A stretch of DNA of 64,000 nt, taken from the NCBI GenBank assembly GCA_020633335.1, contig JACKDU010000009.1, positions 310,001-374,000 on the forward strand, given 5' to 3'. The DNA is from Myxococcales bacterium. GTDB lineage: Bacteria > Myxococcota_A > Polyangia > Nannocystales > Nannocystaceae. Of this stretch, positions 25,120-33,944 are shown one piece after another. Below the pieces are notes generated by a model, which saw only the letters and a list, made by a program, of their open reading frames with translations, did no database searches and had not been told where the DNA came from. Made by a program: the position numbers and the translations under genes. Every line of letters begins with the position of its first letter. Position 1 is the first letter of the stretch.

Positions 25120-26318
25120 AGGTGTTGCTCGCGGACGATGATCCGGTCTCGGCCGCGGTGATGGAGGCGATCCTCAGCGGGGCGGGCCACGAGTGCATCG
25201 TCGCCGAGAACGGTGACGCCGCCTGGGCGATCGCGCAGGCCGACGACGCCCCCCAGATCATGTTCGTCGACTGGGAGATGCCGGGGATCGACGGGATCGA
25301 GCTCTGCAGGCGGATCCGTGCGCTCAACCGGCCGGTCTACACCTACGTGGCGATGATCAGCGTGCGGGCGAAGCAGCAGGACATCGCGGTCGGCCTCGAG
25401 GCCGGGGCCGACGACTTCATCACCAAGCCCTACCAGGCGCAGCAGGTCCTCGCCCGCCTGATGGCCGCAGAGCGGCGGATCCGGGCGGCCTCCGCCTCAC
25501 CGTCGCTGCGTCAGGCGCTCGCGGAGGCCCGGGAGAGCGCCGGCGGCGATCTCATCGTCCGCTCCGGTGACATCGTCGGCCGGATCATGTTCCACCGCGG
25601 CCGGGTGGCCTGGGCCCACATCTCGAACCAGTCGGGGTCGCTCCACGCGATGCTGGCGACCGAGCCGTCGATCACCCGCGACGAGATCGACGCGATCCTC
25701 GAGGAGTCGACCGAGACCGGGGCGAGCTTCGCCGAGATCATCGTCGACTGGGACCTCCTCAGCGCCGAGCAGCTCCGCGAGCTCGTCGGCCGCTGGCTGC
25801 GCGGGAAGATCGCGGCGATCCTCCGGCTCCCGCGGCCGGAGACGGTCTTCTCGCCGCGCGACCGGACCTACGGCAGCACCCTCCTCTTTGACCTCGCCGA
25901 GCTGATGCCGGAGGAGGAGGACGCGCTGCCGCTGGCTCGCACGGTGAGCTCGGCGAGCGCGGAGGTCGACACCGGAGAGCTCGTGCCGGAGGCGAGCGAG
26001 GCGCTGGGCGCCAACCTCGACGCCGCGATCGCGATCGAGGGGGCCCGCTCTGCGGTCGTCTTCGACGGCCGCACGGGCCTCTGCCTCGGCGCCCGGGGGC
26101 TCCCCGCCGACCTCGACCTCGCGTGGCTGGCGCTCAAGCTGGCGACCGCGGACGACGGGGACGACGTCGAGGACATCCTCATCTCGGGCCGTCAGCACGT
26201 CAACATCCTCCGGCCCTACAGCCGCTCGCCGCTGCGCTACATCTTCGTCGCGCTCGATCGCGCGAGCGTGAAGCTCGGGATGGTCCGCCTGGCGCTCTCC
26301 AACTGCGTCGAGAACTAG
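25116..26318 (+). CDS. Response regulator with DUF4388-like and Roadblock-like output
   Basis: Protein of 400 residues. REC domain 1-120 with acidic pocket (ADDDP), phospho-acceptor Asp52 and Lys104. Residues about 130-250 resemble DUF4388/PATAN (GDIVGRIMFHRGRVAW, then a helical part with LLSAEQLRELVGRWLRGK). The last 100 residues (ALGANLDAAIAIEGARSAVVFDGRTG...) look like a Roadblock/LC7 fold. There is no DNA-binding domain. Roadblock proteins regulate Ras-like GTPases of the MglA type, so the end point of this three-gene relay may be a GTPase or a protein complex rather than transcription. A paralogue with the same architecture lies at 31720-32937 on the other strand. Confidence 0.75.
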   Translation: MKVLLADDDPVSAAVMEAILSGAGHECIVAENGDAAWAIAQADDAPQIMFVDWEMPGIDGIELCRRIRALNRPVYTYVAMISVRAKQQDIAVGLEAGADDFITKPYQAQQVLARLMAAERRIRAASASPSLRQALAEARESAGGDLIVRSGDIVGRIMFHRGRVAWAHISNQSGSLHAMLATEPSITRDEIDAILEESTETGASFAEIIVDWDLLSAEQLRELVGRWLRGKIAAILRLPRPETVFSPRDRTYGSTLLFDLAELMPEEEDALPLARTVSSASAEVDTGELVPEASEALGANLDAAIAIEGARSAVVFDGRTGLCLGARGLPADLDLAWLALKLATADDGDDVEDILISGRQHVNILRPYSRSPLRYIFVALDRASVKLGMVRLALSNCVEN

Positions 26319-26324
26319 CGCCGC

Positions 26325-26370
26325 GACGCCGACATACCTCGCCTGGTCTCATGAGCGGTATGTCGACGTC
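26325..26370. repeat. Inverted repeat after sensor operon
   Basis: Arms 26325-26338 and 26357-26370 pair at 13 of 14 positions (core GACATACC with GGTATGTC) around an 18-base loop, starting 7 bases after the stop. With the hairpin that follows it probably ends the operon. Confidence 0.6.
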
Positions 26371-26379
26371 AGAGCGCTA

Positions 26380-26406
26380 GCGCCGGGCCCGAAGGGGGCC
26401 CGGCGC
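26380..26406. terminator. Bidirectional terminator hairpin between convergent genes
   Basis: Perfect 11-bp stem, GCGCCGGGCCC (26380-26390) with GGGCCCGGCGC (26396-26406), loop GAAGG. It sits between the rightward response-regulator gene and the leftward fibrinogen-like lipoprotein gene. No long T-run on either side. Confidence 0.6.
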
Positions 26407-26414
26407 GCGCCCGC

Positions 26415-27731
26415 TCAGCGGACCCGGATCGTCCCGGCCCACCAGGGGAACCAGCCCTCGACCTGGCCGCCGTGCTCACCCCAGCCGATCCGGAGCTGCT
26501 TGCTCTCGGCGGCGGTCATGTAGACCGTCGCCATCCCGGGCCAGTCGGACTCACAGTTCTGACAGTCGATGTTCGCCGGGATCAGCCGGGCGTAGGAGGT
26601 CACCGGCCCCATCTCCTCGGCCGCGCCGAAGGAGACGTCGCCGGTTCCACCTGTCTTGTAGGCCAGGGTCCAGAGCGTCTGGTACCACGAGGTGTAGATG
26701 TCCGACGTGTTCCCGTTGGTCGAGTTCGCCTTGATCTTGTACTCGTGGAGGTAGAACTCGGTGAAGCCCGGCGGGAAGGGGATCGTGTAGTGGTAGGAGT
26801 GGCCGCCGGCCGCGTCCTGCGTGTAGGGCCGGCACTCGTTGTCGAGGCCGCTCACCGGCGCCTGGACGTCGAAGGCCATGATCGCGTTCAGGTTGGTGCA
26901 GGCGATCATCGGCGTGAGCTCGGTGAAGCCGCCGCCGTCGGTGTCCATGTCGCAGAAGACCTGGAAGGCCTCGATGTCGGCGTCGCCGTCGACGTCGATG
27001 GTGTACATCCCGGACTCGGTCCCGGGATCGGCCTCCTTGATCGCCTTGCAGCTCGCCAGGATCGCGCAGACGCCCGCCTGGCAGACGCCGCCGCCGCCGC
27101 AGTCGTTCGAGTTGTTGCAGACGCCGCCGAGGTCGCAGGGGTCGCAGCTCCCCCCGCAGTCGACGTCGCTCTCGTCGCCGCTGAGGAGCCCGTCGTCGCA
27201 GGCCGGCGCGGCGCAGAGGGTCGTGCAGGCGTCTGTGTTGTCGTCGTTGCCGTCGTCGCAGGTCTCGACGCCGGCCTGGACGAAGCCGTCGCCGCAGCTG
27301 GCGGCGACGCAGGAGCTCAGGCAGGCGTCGGTCTCGTCGTCGTTGCCGTCGTCGCACTCCTCGCCGTCGTCGACGAGGCCGTCGCCGCAGGAGGGGCCGC
27401 CGGTGGCGACGCCGGTGCTCGAGGTCCCGTCGCTGTCGCTGGTCGTCGGGTTGCCCGTCGAGGTCGCGGTGCCGTCGCTGGTCGAGGCGGTCGTGGTCGT
27501 GTCGGCCCCCGTCGACGACGCGCTCGTGGCGCTCCCGCTGCCGCCGTCGGTCTCCCCGCCGCCGCTCGTCGTGAACCCGCTGGCGCCGCCGCTGGTCCCG
27601 CTTGTGCTCCCACCCGTCGTCGAGTCGCTCTCGCTCCCGCTCGCGCCGGTGGTCGAGTCGTCACCCGAGCACGCCGCCGCGCAGATTAGAGAGAAACCAA
27701 ACACCCACTCCAACATCGAACGATCACCCAT
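26415..27731 (-). CDS. Surface lipoprotein with Cys-rich repeats and fibrinogen-like domain
   Basis: Lipoprotein of 438 residues (433 if started at ATG 27716). Short signal with lipobox AAAC, a Ser/Thr/Gly linker to about residue 110, then two myxobacterial Cys-rich repeats (CGDGLVDDGEECDDGND and CGDGFVQAGVETCDDGN) and a further Cys-rich block. The C-terminal 200 residues start like a fibrinogen-related domain (SCKAIKEADPG...YTIDVDGD...VFCDMDTDGGGFT). Probably exposed on the outer membrane, where fibrinogen-like domains bind sugars or surfaces. Stops close to the terminator at 26380-26406. Confidence 0.75.
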   Translation of the reverse strand: MGDRSMLEWVFGFSLICAAACSGDDSTTGASGSESDSTTGGSTSGTSGGASGFTTSGGGETDGGSGSATSASSTGADTTTTASTSDGTATSTGNPTTSDSDGTSSTGVATGGPSCGDGLVDDGEECDDGNDDETDACLSSCVAASCGDGFVQAGVETCDDGNDDNTDACTTLCAAPACDDGLLSGDESDVDCGGSCDPCDLGGVCNNSNDCGGGGVCQAGVCAILASCKAIKEADPGTESGMYTIDVDGDADIEAFQVFCDMDTDGGGFTELTPMIACTNLNAIMAFDVQAPVSGLDNECRPYTQDAAGGHSYHYTIPFPPGFTEFYLHEYKIKANSTNGNTSDIYTSWYQTLWTLAYKTGGTGDVSFGAAEEMGPVTSYARLIPANIDCQNCESDWPGMATVYMTAAESKQLRIGWGEHGGQVEGWFPWWAGTIRVR

Positions 27732-28068
27732 GTGACAATACTATCGTCAAATCGGCACATTGGTGACCGGTGCCGGAGCGTCAGCCTCAATTCGCCGATG
27801 GCGAGCGCGCCTCCGCGAAAAACCCCCGAAAGGGCCGGATTCCGGGGGAAACGGACCGGCCCCGGGGCCGCGCGTGGATCCCCGGAGCGCTCGCCGAGCG
27901 TCGCCGTGTGGGCGGGCGGCCGCCCTGTGCGTCAGCGTTGCGGATGTAGGATAGTGACAGCGAATTTTTTCGCGATTCTCCCCAGGAGCGAAGGTTGCGC
28001 GGCGTCACTTCATCGTCGACATTGAGAGGGTAGCTCGCTTCGCCGAGTCAGGCGTTCGGAGGTGGGTC
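27732..28068. other. Divergent promoter region, 337 bases
   Basis: Intergenic between a leftward lipoprotein and a rightward DUF4388 protein. It contains two A/T-richer islands, 27733-27760 and 27945-27980. The second has a small hairpin, GCGAA (27960-27964) with TTCGC (27969-27973), around TTTT. No coding potential and no well-spaced promoter pair that I would defend. Confidence 0.5.
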
Positions 28069-28932
28069 ATGGGTACCAACGCGGCGGTCAAGCTCAACGG
28101 CAAGAACTCGCTCCCGGCGACCGGTGAGAAGATCCTGAGCGGTGAGCTCGCGGACATCTCGCTGCCGACGCTCCTTCACCTCCTCGAGATCGAGAACGTC
28201 ACAGGTTGGCTGCTCCTCGATCGCCGGGCCCGGATCGACTTCGCCAAGGGTCACGTGATCGCGGCGTCGATCGGCTCGCGCCACGGGGTCGAGGCGCTCC
28301 GCGAGATCCTCTTCCAGGAGGGGAGCCGCTTCGAGGTCTGTCGCGGCGAGCCGCGGCCGGAGCAGGGCATCGAGCGCGTGGCCTTCGCGGTGATGGACGC
28401 CTTCCGCCTCCGCGACGAGTGGGCGCGGATCGAGGGCTCCGTCCTCCGCCTAGTCGGCGGTCAGATGTGGCGCCCGACCGGCACCGAGGTCGACGCGCTC
28501 ATGGATCGGATCGACGGCGAGAGCTCGCTCCGGGAGCTCGTCGCGCTCACGGGCGTGCCGGTGACGATGGCGATCGAGTGCGTCCTCGATGCGCTCACGC
28601 TCGGGCTCGTCGAGGTGGTGAAGGTGCGGCCGAAGGCGGAGCGGGCGGAGCCCTCGCCGGCGACCCCGATCCCCGAGGCGGCTCGCGCCTCGGAGCCCGG
28701 ACCCGCGCCCGCGCCCGCGGCCTCACCCGCACCCGCACCCGCAGAGGTGGTCACGCGTGCCCTCGAGATCGAGGGGGTGGACTTCTACGAGCTCCTCGAT
28801 CGCGCGCGCGCGTCGATGCGCCGCGGCGCGCTCGACGAGGCCGAGGCGCTCGTCGAGGCCGCGCTCCGCCTCCGCCCGGAGGATCGCGTCGCGCGGCAGA
28901 ACTTGCGGCGGATCCATCAGCTCCGGGGCTAG
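28069..28932 (+). CDS. DUF4388 protein with C-terminal TPR-like repeat
   Basis: Protein of 287 residues. The N-terminal DUF4388/PATAN-type domain (LSGELADISLPTLLHLLEIENVTGWLLL, then IDFAKGHVIAAS) spans about 20-190. An Ala/Pro linker (about 195-230) leads to a helical segment with TPR character (ARASMRRGALDEAEALVEAALRLRPEDRVA). DUF4388 domains are common in bacteria with multicellular or gliding behaviour and act in protein-protein signalling; biochemistry is scarce. Good GGAGG before the ATG at 28069. The hybrid kinase follows 38 bases later, so they may be co-transcribed. A paralogue with the same two-part layout is at 33133-33936. Confidence 0.78.
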   Translation: MGTNAAVKLNGKNSLPATGEKILSGELADISLPTLLHLLEIENVTGWLLLDRRARIDFAKGHVIAASIGSRHGVEALREILFQEGSRFEVCRGEPRPEQGIERVAFAVMDAFRLRDEWARIEGSVLRLVGGQMWRPTGTEVDALMDRIDGESSLRELVALTGVPVTMAIECVLDALTLGLVEVVKVRPKAERAEPSPATPIPEAARASEPGPAPAPAASPAPAPAEVVTRALEIEGVDFYELLDRARASMRRGALDEAEALVEAALRLRPEDRVARQNLRRIHQLRG

Positions 28933-28970
28933 GCGACGGGGGACGCAGCGCGTCGCGGGCCGCCGACGAG

Positions 28971-31697
28971 ATGTCGTCGGCGGCAGACTTTTCCCTGGGC
29001 CATGACCTCGGTGATGCTCTCGTCGCGGCCTCGCCGTCGTTGACGATGGAAGCTTCGCGTCCTGAGAACGAGGAGGAGCGGCTCGCTGCGCTCGTGGAGC
29101 TCGAGCTCCTCGACACCGCGCCGGAGCCCGAGTTCGACGAGATCGTCGCCCTCGCTGCGAGGATCGCCGACGCTCCGATCGCGTTGGTCAGCCTGGTCGA
29201 TCGTGAGCGAGAGTGGTTCAAGGCGAAGGTCGGGCTCGACGACGTCGAGCTCCCGCGAGAGGTCGCCTTCTGCGCCCACGCGATCCTCAACGATGAGCTC
29301 TTCGTCGTCACCGACGCCCGCGTCGACCCGCGCTTCTGCGACAACCCGCTGGTGACCGGGGACCCGCACATCCGCTTCTACGCCGGGACGGTCCTGCGGA
29401 CCGACGCGGGCCACCCCCTCGGGACGCTCTGCGTCATCGATCGTCGGCCGCGGGAGGCGAGCGACGAGCTCCGCGGCGCCCTGCGGGCGCTCGGGCACGC
29501 CGCGAGCTCGATGATCGAGCTCCGTCGCCGGCGCATGCGGGAGCTCGAGCTCGTCGCCCAGCGCTCGCAGATCTCGCAGGACCTCAAGCGGCGAAAGGCG
29601 ATGCTCCGCCAGATCGCCGATGTCCAGCGCGGGATCCTCGTCGGCGAGCCGAGCGGAGAGGTGCTCGAGCGACTCCTCGACGCGCTCCTCAAGGCGAGCG
29701 AGAGCGAGTATGGCTTCATCGGCGAGGTGATGCGCGATGAGAAGGGGCTCTACCTCAAGACCCACGCGATCACCGACATCGCCTGGGATGAGGCGAGCCG
29801 CCGGCTCCACGACGAGAAGGCCGCCGGCGGGCTGATCTTCCGCAACCTCGACACGCTCTTCGGCGAGGTCATCCGCAGCGGCGCCCCGGTGATCGCCAAC
29901 GAGCCGGCGAACGATCCCCGCCGCGGCGGGCTCCCGCCCGGCCATCCGGCGCTCACGGCCTTCCTCGGGGTCCCCTGCTTCGCCGACGGCGAGCTCAGCG
30001 GGGTCTTCGGGGTGGCGAACCGCCCGGGCGGCTACGACGAGGGCGTGATCGCCGAGATCGAGGTGCTCCAGTCGACCTTCGCGGGGATCATCTCGCACCT
30101 CCGCCTCGAGCGGATGCGCCGCGAGGCGGAGGGCGAGCGCCGTCGCAGCGACGCGCGCCTCCGCGACATCATCGATCTAGCGAGCGACGCGATCGTCTGC
30201 TTCGACGGTCGGGGGGTGATCAGCGTGTGGAACCCGGAGGCCGAGCGGATCTTCGGCTGGGGCGCCGACGAGGCGATCGGGCGCGACGTGGTCGAGCTGG
30301 TCCTGCCGGCGGAGGAGCGGGCCGCCCACTCGGCGGCCTTCGCCCGCGCCCTCGACGGCAGCGACGGGAGGCTCCTCCACCGGCCCTTCGAGGTCGAGGG
30401 GGTCCGACGTGACGGTCGCCGCGTCCCCCTCGAGATCTCGCTCTCGCGGATGTCGAGCGAGCGCGAGCAGATCCTGAGCGCCTTCATCCGGGACGCGACG
30501 CCGCGGAAGGAGTCGGAGCGGGCGCTCCGCGAGCGGAGCGACGAGCTCGCGGAGGTGAACGCGGTGCTCGCCGGGGCGCTCCGGGTCAAGGACGAGTTCC
30601 TGGCGACCGTCAGCCACGAGCTCCGGACGCCGCTCCAGGCGGTGATCGGCCTCTCGGGGGCGCTCGTCTCCGGCCACTACGGGGAGCTCCGCGCGACCCA
30701 GAGCGAGATCCTCCGGATCATCGGCAAGAGCGGCGAGCTCCTCCTCCAGCTGATCAACGACCTCCTCGATCTCTCGAAGATCGGCGCCGAGCAGCTCGCG
30801 CTGAGCGCCGAGTCCGTCGACGTCGGGCGGATCGTCGAGGAGTGCGTCGACCAGTTCCGGGGGGCGGCCGAGCAGAAGTCGCTGCGCCTGAGCTTCTCGG
30901 TCGACCCGACGCTGCCGATCGTCCGCCTCGATCCGCTCCGCTTCAAGCAGATCCTCCTCAACCTCATGAGCAACGCCGTGAAGTTCACCAGCGTCGGCGG
31001 GGTCGAGGTCGAGGTCCGCTACGAGCCGTCGGCGGGGCGCATGAGCGTCGCGGTGCGGGACACCGGCATCGGGATCCCGGAGGATCAGCGGGAGCGGATC
31101 TTCGAGCCCTTCACGCAGCTCGACGGCGGCCTCCGACGCCACCACGCCGGGACCGGCCTCGGCCTCGCGCTCACGCGCCGCCTCGTCGATCTCTTCGGCG
31201 GCGAGATCGAGGTGGCGGGCGCCGACGGCGGGGGGTCGGTCTTCACGGTGCGGCTGCCGGTGGAGCCGGCCGCCCCGCGCGAGGAGACCCCGGCCGACGC
31301 CGTCCTGCGGTCGGCGCCGCCGTGCCGGGTGCTCATCGCCGAGGACAACGACGTCAACGTGCTGACGATCTCCGCCTTCCTCGAGGCGGCGGGCCACCAC
31401 GTGACGGTCGCACGCAACGGCCGCGAGGCGGTCGAGGTCGCCCATCGCGAGCGGCCCGATGTCATCTTGATGGACGTGCAGATGCCCGAGGTCGACGGGA
31501 TCGAGGCGACGCGAGAGATCCGGCGGAGTCGGACGATCGCGCGGGTGCCGATCGTCGCCCTGACGGCGATGAGCAGCGCGGCGGATCGCGAGCGTTGTCG
31601 CGCGGCCGGCTTCGACGCCTTCCTGACCAAGCCCGTGAGGCCGGAGCAGATCGCCGAGGTGATCGCGGCGATGGCCTGCGTAGGTTCCCGCGACTGA
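28971..31697 (+). CDS. Hybrid sensor kinase GAF-GAF-PAS-HisKA-HATPase-REC
   Basis: Soluble hybrid kinase of 908 residues. Two GAF domains (about 45-190 and 215-385), PAS (about 395-510), HisKA with SHELRTP (His near 549), HATPase (about 650-765, DTGIGIP and GTGLGLA) and a C-terminal REC (about 785-905, Asp near 834 in LMDVQMP). The first GAF has the layout seen in many two-GAF kinases that open with LAALVELELLDTAPE. ATG 28971 is used; ATG 29046 is possible. No membrane segments. It ends 22 bases from the convergent response-regulator gene at 31720, which is a plausible partner because both domain sets recur in the neighbouring operon. Confidence 0.85.
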   Translation: MSSAADFSLGHDLGDALVAASPSLTMEASRPENEEERLAALVELELLDTAPEPEFDEIVALAARIADAPIALVSLVDREREWFKAKVGLDDVELPREVAFCAHAILNDELFVVTDARVDPRFCDNPLVTGDPHIRFYAGTVLRTDAGHPLGTLCVIDRRPREASDELRGALRALGHAASSMIELRRRRMRELELVAQRSQISQDLKRRKAMLRQIADVQRGILVGEPSGEVLERLLDALLKASESEYGFIGEVMRDEKGLYLKTHAITDIAWDEASRRLHDEKAAGGLIFRNLDTLFGEVIRSGAPVIANEPANDPRRGGLPPGHPALTAFLGVPCFADGELSGVFGVANRPGGYDEGVIAEIEVLQSTFAGIISHLRLERMRREAEGERRRSDARLRDIIDLASDAIVCFDGRGVISVWNPEAERIFGWGADEAIGRDVVELVLPAEERAAHSAAFARALDGSDGRLLHRPFEVEGVRRDGRRVPLEISLSRMSSEREQILSAFIRDATPRKESERALRERSDELAEVNAVLAGALRVKDEFLATVSHELRTPLQAVIGLSGALVSGHYGELRATQSEILRIIGKSGELLLQLINDLLDLSKIGAEQLALSAESVDVGRIVEECVDQFRGAAEQKSLRLSFSVDPTLPIVRLDPLRFKQILLNLMSNAVKFTSVGGVEVEVRYEPSAGRMSVAVRDTGIGIPEDQRERIFEPFTQLDGGLRRHHAGTGLGLALTRRLVDLFGGEIEVAGADGGGSVFTVRLPVEPAAPREETPADAVLRSAPPCRVLIAEDNDVNVLTISAFLEAAGHHVTVARNGREAVEVAHRERPDVILMDVQMPEVDGIEATREIRRSRTIARVPIVALTAMSSAADRERCRAAGFDAFLTKPVRPEQIAEVIAAMACVGSRD

Positions 31698-31723
31698 GGA
31701 CGGGGCGACGCCGTCCGCCTCAG
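31694..31723. terminator. Bidirectional hairpin over two stop codons
   Basis: CTGAGGACGG (31694-31703) pairs with CCGTCC (31711-31716) plus TCAG (31720-31723), leaving a 3-base bulge. The arms contain the stop codons of the two convergent genes. Plausible shared terminator; no T-run. Confidence 0.4.
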
Positions 31724-32937
31724 CCCCGCGAGCAAGCGGCGAGCGCGAGGCGGACCATCCCCATCTTCGCCTGGGTCCGGTCGGTCGCCAGGAAGATGAA
31801 GCGGGGAGGTGAGCGGGTGTAGGGGCGGAGGAAGTAGATGTGGTGGCGGGTCGTGATGATGATGTCGTCGATCTCGTCCCACGAGTTCGCCGCCGCCGCC
31901 AGCTTCACCTTCCGCCAGGCGAGATCGAGATCGACGTCCTCGCCCCGGGTGCCGAGGCACTGCCCGGTCCGCCCGTCGAAGAGCGCGACAGCGATCGCGC
32001 CCTCGATCGTCATCGCCTCGTCGAGGCTCGCGCCGAGCTCCCGGAGGCTCTCGCCGTCGGCGAAGACCGCGTTCGGCTCGTTCGCCGGGATCTCGGAGGG
32101 CGCGTCCTCGACCGGGCTTTGGCGGATCAGTAGGAGCGGCGAGACCTCCTCGAAGTCGAAGAGGATCGCGTCGTCGTAGGGGCGGTTGTCCGGCGAGAAG
32201 ATCACCGAGGGCGCGGGGAGGTTGGCGATCGCGGTGATCTTGGCGGAGATCCACGTCCGCATGCGTCGGTGGAGGCGCTCGGGCGTGAGGAGCTTCCAGT
32301 CGAGGATCACCTGGGCGACGTTGGTGCCGCTGGCGGCGCTCTCCTCGAGGATCGTCTTGATGTCCTCGCCGTCGAGGAGCGGCTCGGTCTCCAGCATCGC
32401 CTTGAGCGAGCCGGGCTCGCTCGAGATGCTCGCCCAGGCGACCTTTCCGCCCTGAAACATGATCCGACCGACGACCCCGCCGGAGCGGACGATCACGTCG
32501 CCTCCGGCCGCGCCCCGGGCTTCGGCCAGGGCGCGGTCGAGGGAGGTCTCGGTGGAGAGGGAGCGGACCACCCGCTCGGCGACGCGGAGGCGCGCCAGGA
32601 CCTCCTCCGCCTGGTAGGGCTTGGTGATGAAGTCGTCCGCCCCGGCCTCGAATCCCAGGGTGATGTCCCGCTGTCGATTGCGCGCGCTGACGATGACGAT
32701 GTAGGTGTAGAAGGAGCGGGGGAGGGCGCGGACCTGGCGACAGAGCTCGAGGCCGTCGATCCCCGGCATCATCCAGTCGAGGAACATGATCCGGGGGGGA
32801 TCAGCACCTTGGGCAATCTCCCAAGCCGTGCTCCCGTCGTGGGCGATCTGACACTCGTTCCCCGTCGCGGTGAGGAGAGCCTCGAGCACCGTCGCAGAGA
32901 TCGGATCGTCGTCCGCCACGAGGATCTTCATCGACAT
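31720..32937 (-). CDS. Response regulator with DUF4388-like and Roadblock-like output (paralogue)
   Basis: Protein of about 405 residues with the same architecture as the one at 25116-26318. REC with Asp54 and the block DDFITKPYQAEEVLARL; a middle domain with GGVVGRIMFQGGKVAWASIS; and a C-terminal Roadblock-like segment (ASLDEAMTIEGAIAVALFDGRTGQCLGTRG). The two proteins are clearly homologous over their full length. Start: ATG 32937 or 32931 match the paralogue's MKVLLADDDP start; GTG 32946 is further upstream. No DNA-binding domain. It is convergent with the GAF-GAF hybrid kinase and divergent from the DUF4388/Roadblock/globin operon at 33133. Confidence 0.75.
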   Translation of the reverse strand: MSMKILVADDDPISATVLEALLTATGNECQIAHDGSTAWEIAQGADPPRIMFLDWMMPGIDGLELCRQVRALPRSFYTYIVIVSARNRQRDITLGFEAGADDFITKPYQAEEVLARLRVAERVVRSLSTETSLDRALAEARGAAGGDVIVRSGGVVGRIMFQGGKVAWASISSEPGSLKAMLETEPLLDGEDIKTILEESAASGTNVAQVILDWKLLTPERLHRRMRTWISAKITAIANLPAPSVIFSPDNRPYDDAILFDFEEVSPLLLIRQSPVEDAPSEIPANEPNAVFADGESLRELGASLDEAMTIEGAIAVALFDGRTGQCLGTRGEDVDLDLAWRKVKLAAAANSWDEIDDIIITTRHHIYFLRPYTRSPPRFIFLATDRTQAKMGMVRLALAACSRG

Positions 32938-33072
32938 CGAGGCCACACCAGCCTACCGAGACGTCGCGTCGTCGGCAAGCGGAACGCGGCGATGCGTCGC
33001 CGCGCTTTGACGATTGAGAGGCGCGAGGTTGGACACACACAGGTGGGCGCTCACCGTCCATTGGCGATGCTT

Positions 33073-33111
33073 GTTCTCGCGCGACGGGGGTCAGCATCGG
33101 CGCGTGAGAAC
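33073..33111. promoter_or_regulatory. Inverted repeat upstream of DUF4388-Roadblock-globin operon
   Basis: GTTCTCGCGCG (33073-33083) and CGCGTGAGAAC (33101-33111) pair at 10 of 11 positions around a 17-base loop, ending 21 bases before the TTG start at 33133. Candidate operator or leader hairpin in the region between divergent genes. Confidence 0.45.
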
Positions 33112-33132
33112 GTTGTGCAGCCGAGATGATGG

Positions 33133-33936
33133 TTGAGCCGGCAACGGAAGCGTGGCTACGATGACGATGTAGTGACGCGAAGTGGGCTTGACGCGACCGT
33201 CGGTCGCCGCGGGACGGAGGCGGAGATTCTAAAGGGCAACCTTCAAGAGATTTCCCTCTCCTCGCTCCTGCAGGCGCTCAACGCCGACGGGCGGAGCGGC
33301 TGGTTGCACCTCGAGGGCGGCGGAGAGATCGTCCTCGTGAACGGCGAGGTGGTCGCCGCCTCGACGTCGAACGCCGAGGGGAACGCGGCGATCCAGGCGC
33401 TCCTCGCCCGCCGCAGCGGCGACTTCTCGTTCACGCGGGGCGACCCGCCGCGGGGCGAGCCGATCGCCTCGATGATGGGTCTCATCCTCGAGAGCGCGCG
33501 CCTCGACGACGAGTGGCAGCGCCTCGCGCCGAACGTCGTCGAGGTCCGCGACCGGAGCAAGATCAACCCGAAGGATCCGTGCATCAGCACGCTCCTCCCC
33601 TGGATCGACGGACGCCGGAGCGTCGCCCAGCTCGCGCACCTCGGCGTCAGCACGACCGCCCAGATCATCGAGTCGATCAACGCGGCGCTCGCGAGCGGCG
33701 CCCTCGGCCGCGTCCGCGGTCGCCGCGCGCCGGAGCCCCTGGCCGACGAGGACTTCGACGAGCTCATCGACGGCGCGCGGGCGCACATGCGGGCGGGTGA
33801 GCTCGAGGAGGCGGCCGCGGCCTTCCACCGGGCGTTGGCGCTGAGGCCCGACGACCGGATCGCACGACAGAATCTGCGTCGCGTGGCGGCGCTGATCTCA
33901 ACACGAGACAAGAGGAACGAACGACAAGGAGAGTAG
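33133..33936 (+). CDS. DUF4388 protein with C-terminal TPR-like repeat (paralogue)
   Basis: Protein of 267 residues (254 if GTG 33172 is the start; the first option is a TTG). The DUF4388 domain starts at about residue 30 (EILKGNLQEISLSSLLQAL) with the G-W-L-H-L and VNGEVVAAS strands. The C-terminal segment ARAHMRAGELEEAAAAFHRALALRPDDRIARQNLRRV is a TPR-like helix pair that closely matches the C-terminus of the protein at 28069. It begins an operon: the Roadblock gene follows after 8 bases, then the globin gene. It therefore probably belongs to the same complex or pathway as the Roadblock protein. Confidence 0.75.
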   Translation: MSRQRKRGYDDDVVTRSGLDATVGRRGTEAEILKGNLQEISLSSLLQALNADGRSGWLHLEGGGEIVLVNGEVVAASTSNAEGNAAIQALLARRSGDFSFTRGDPPRGEPIASMMGLILESARLDDEWQRLAPNVVEVRDRSKINPKDPCISTLLPWIDGRRSVAQLAHLGVSTTAQIIESINAALASGALGRVRGRRAPEPLADEDFDELIDGARAHMRAGELEEAAAAFHRALALRPDDRIARQNLRRVAALISTRDKRNERQGE

Positions 33937-33944
33937 GTGGAACA

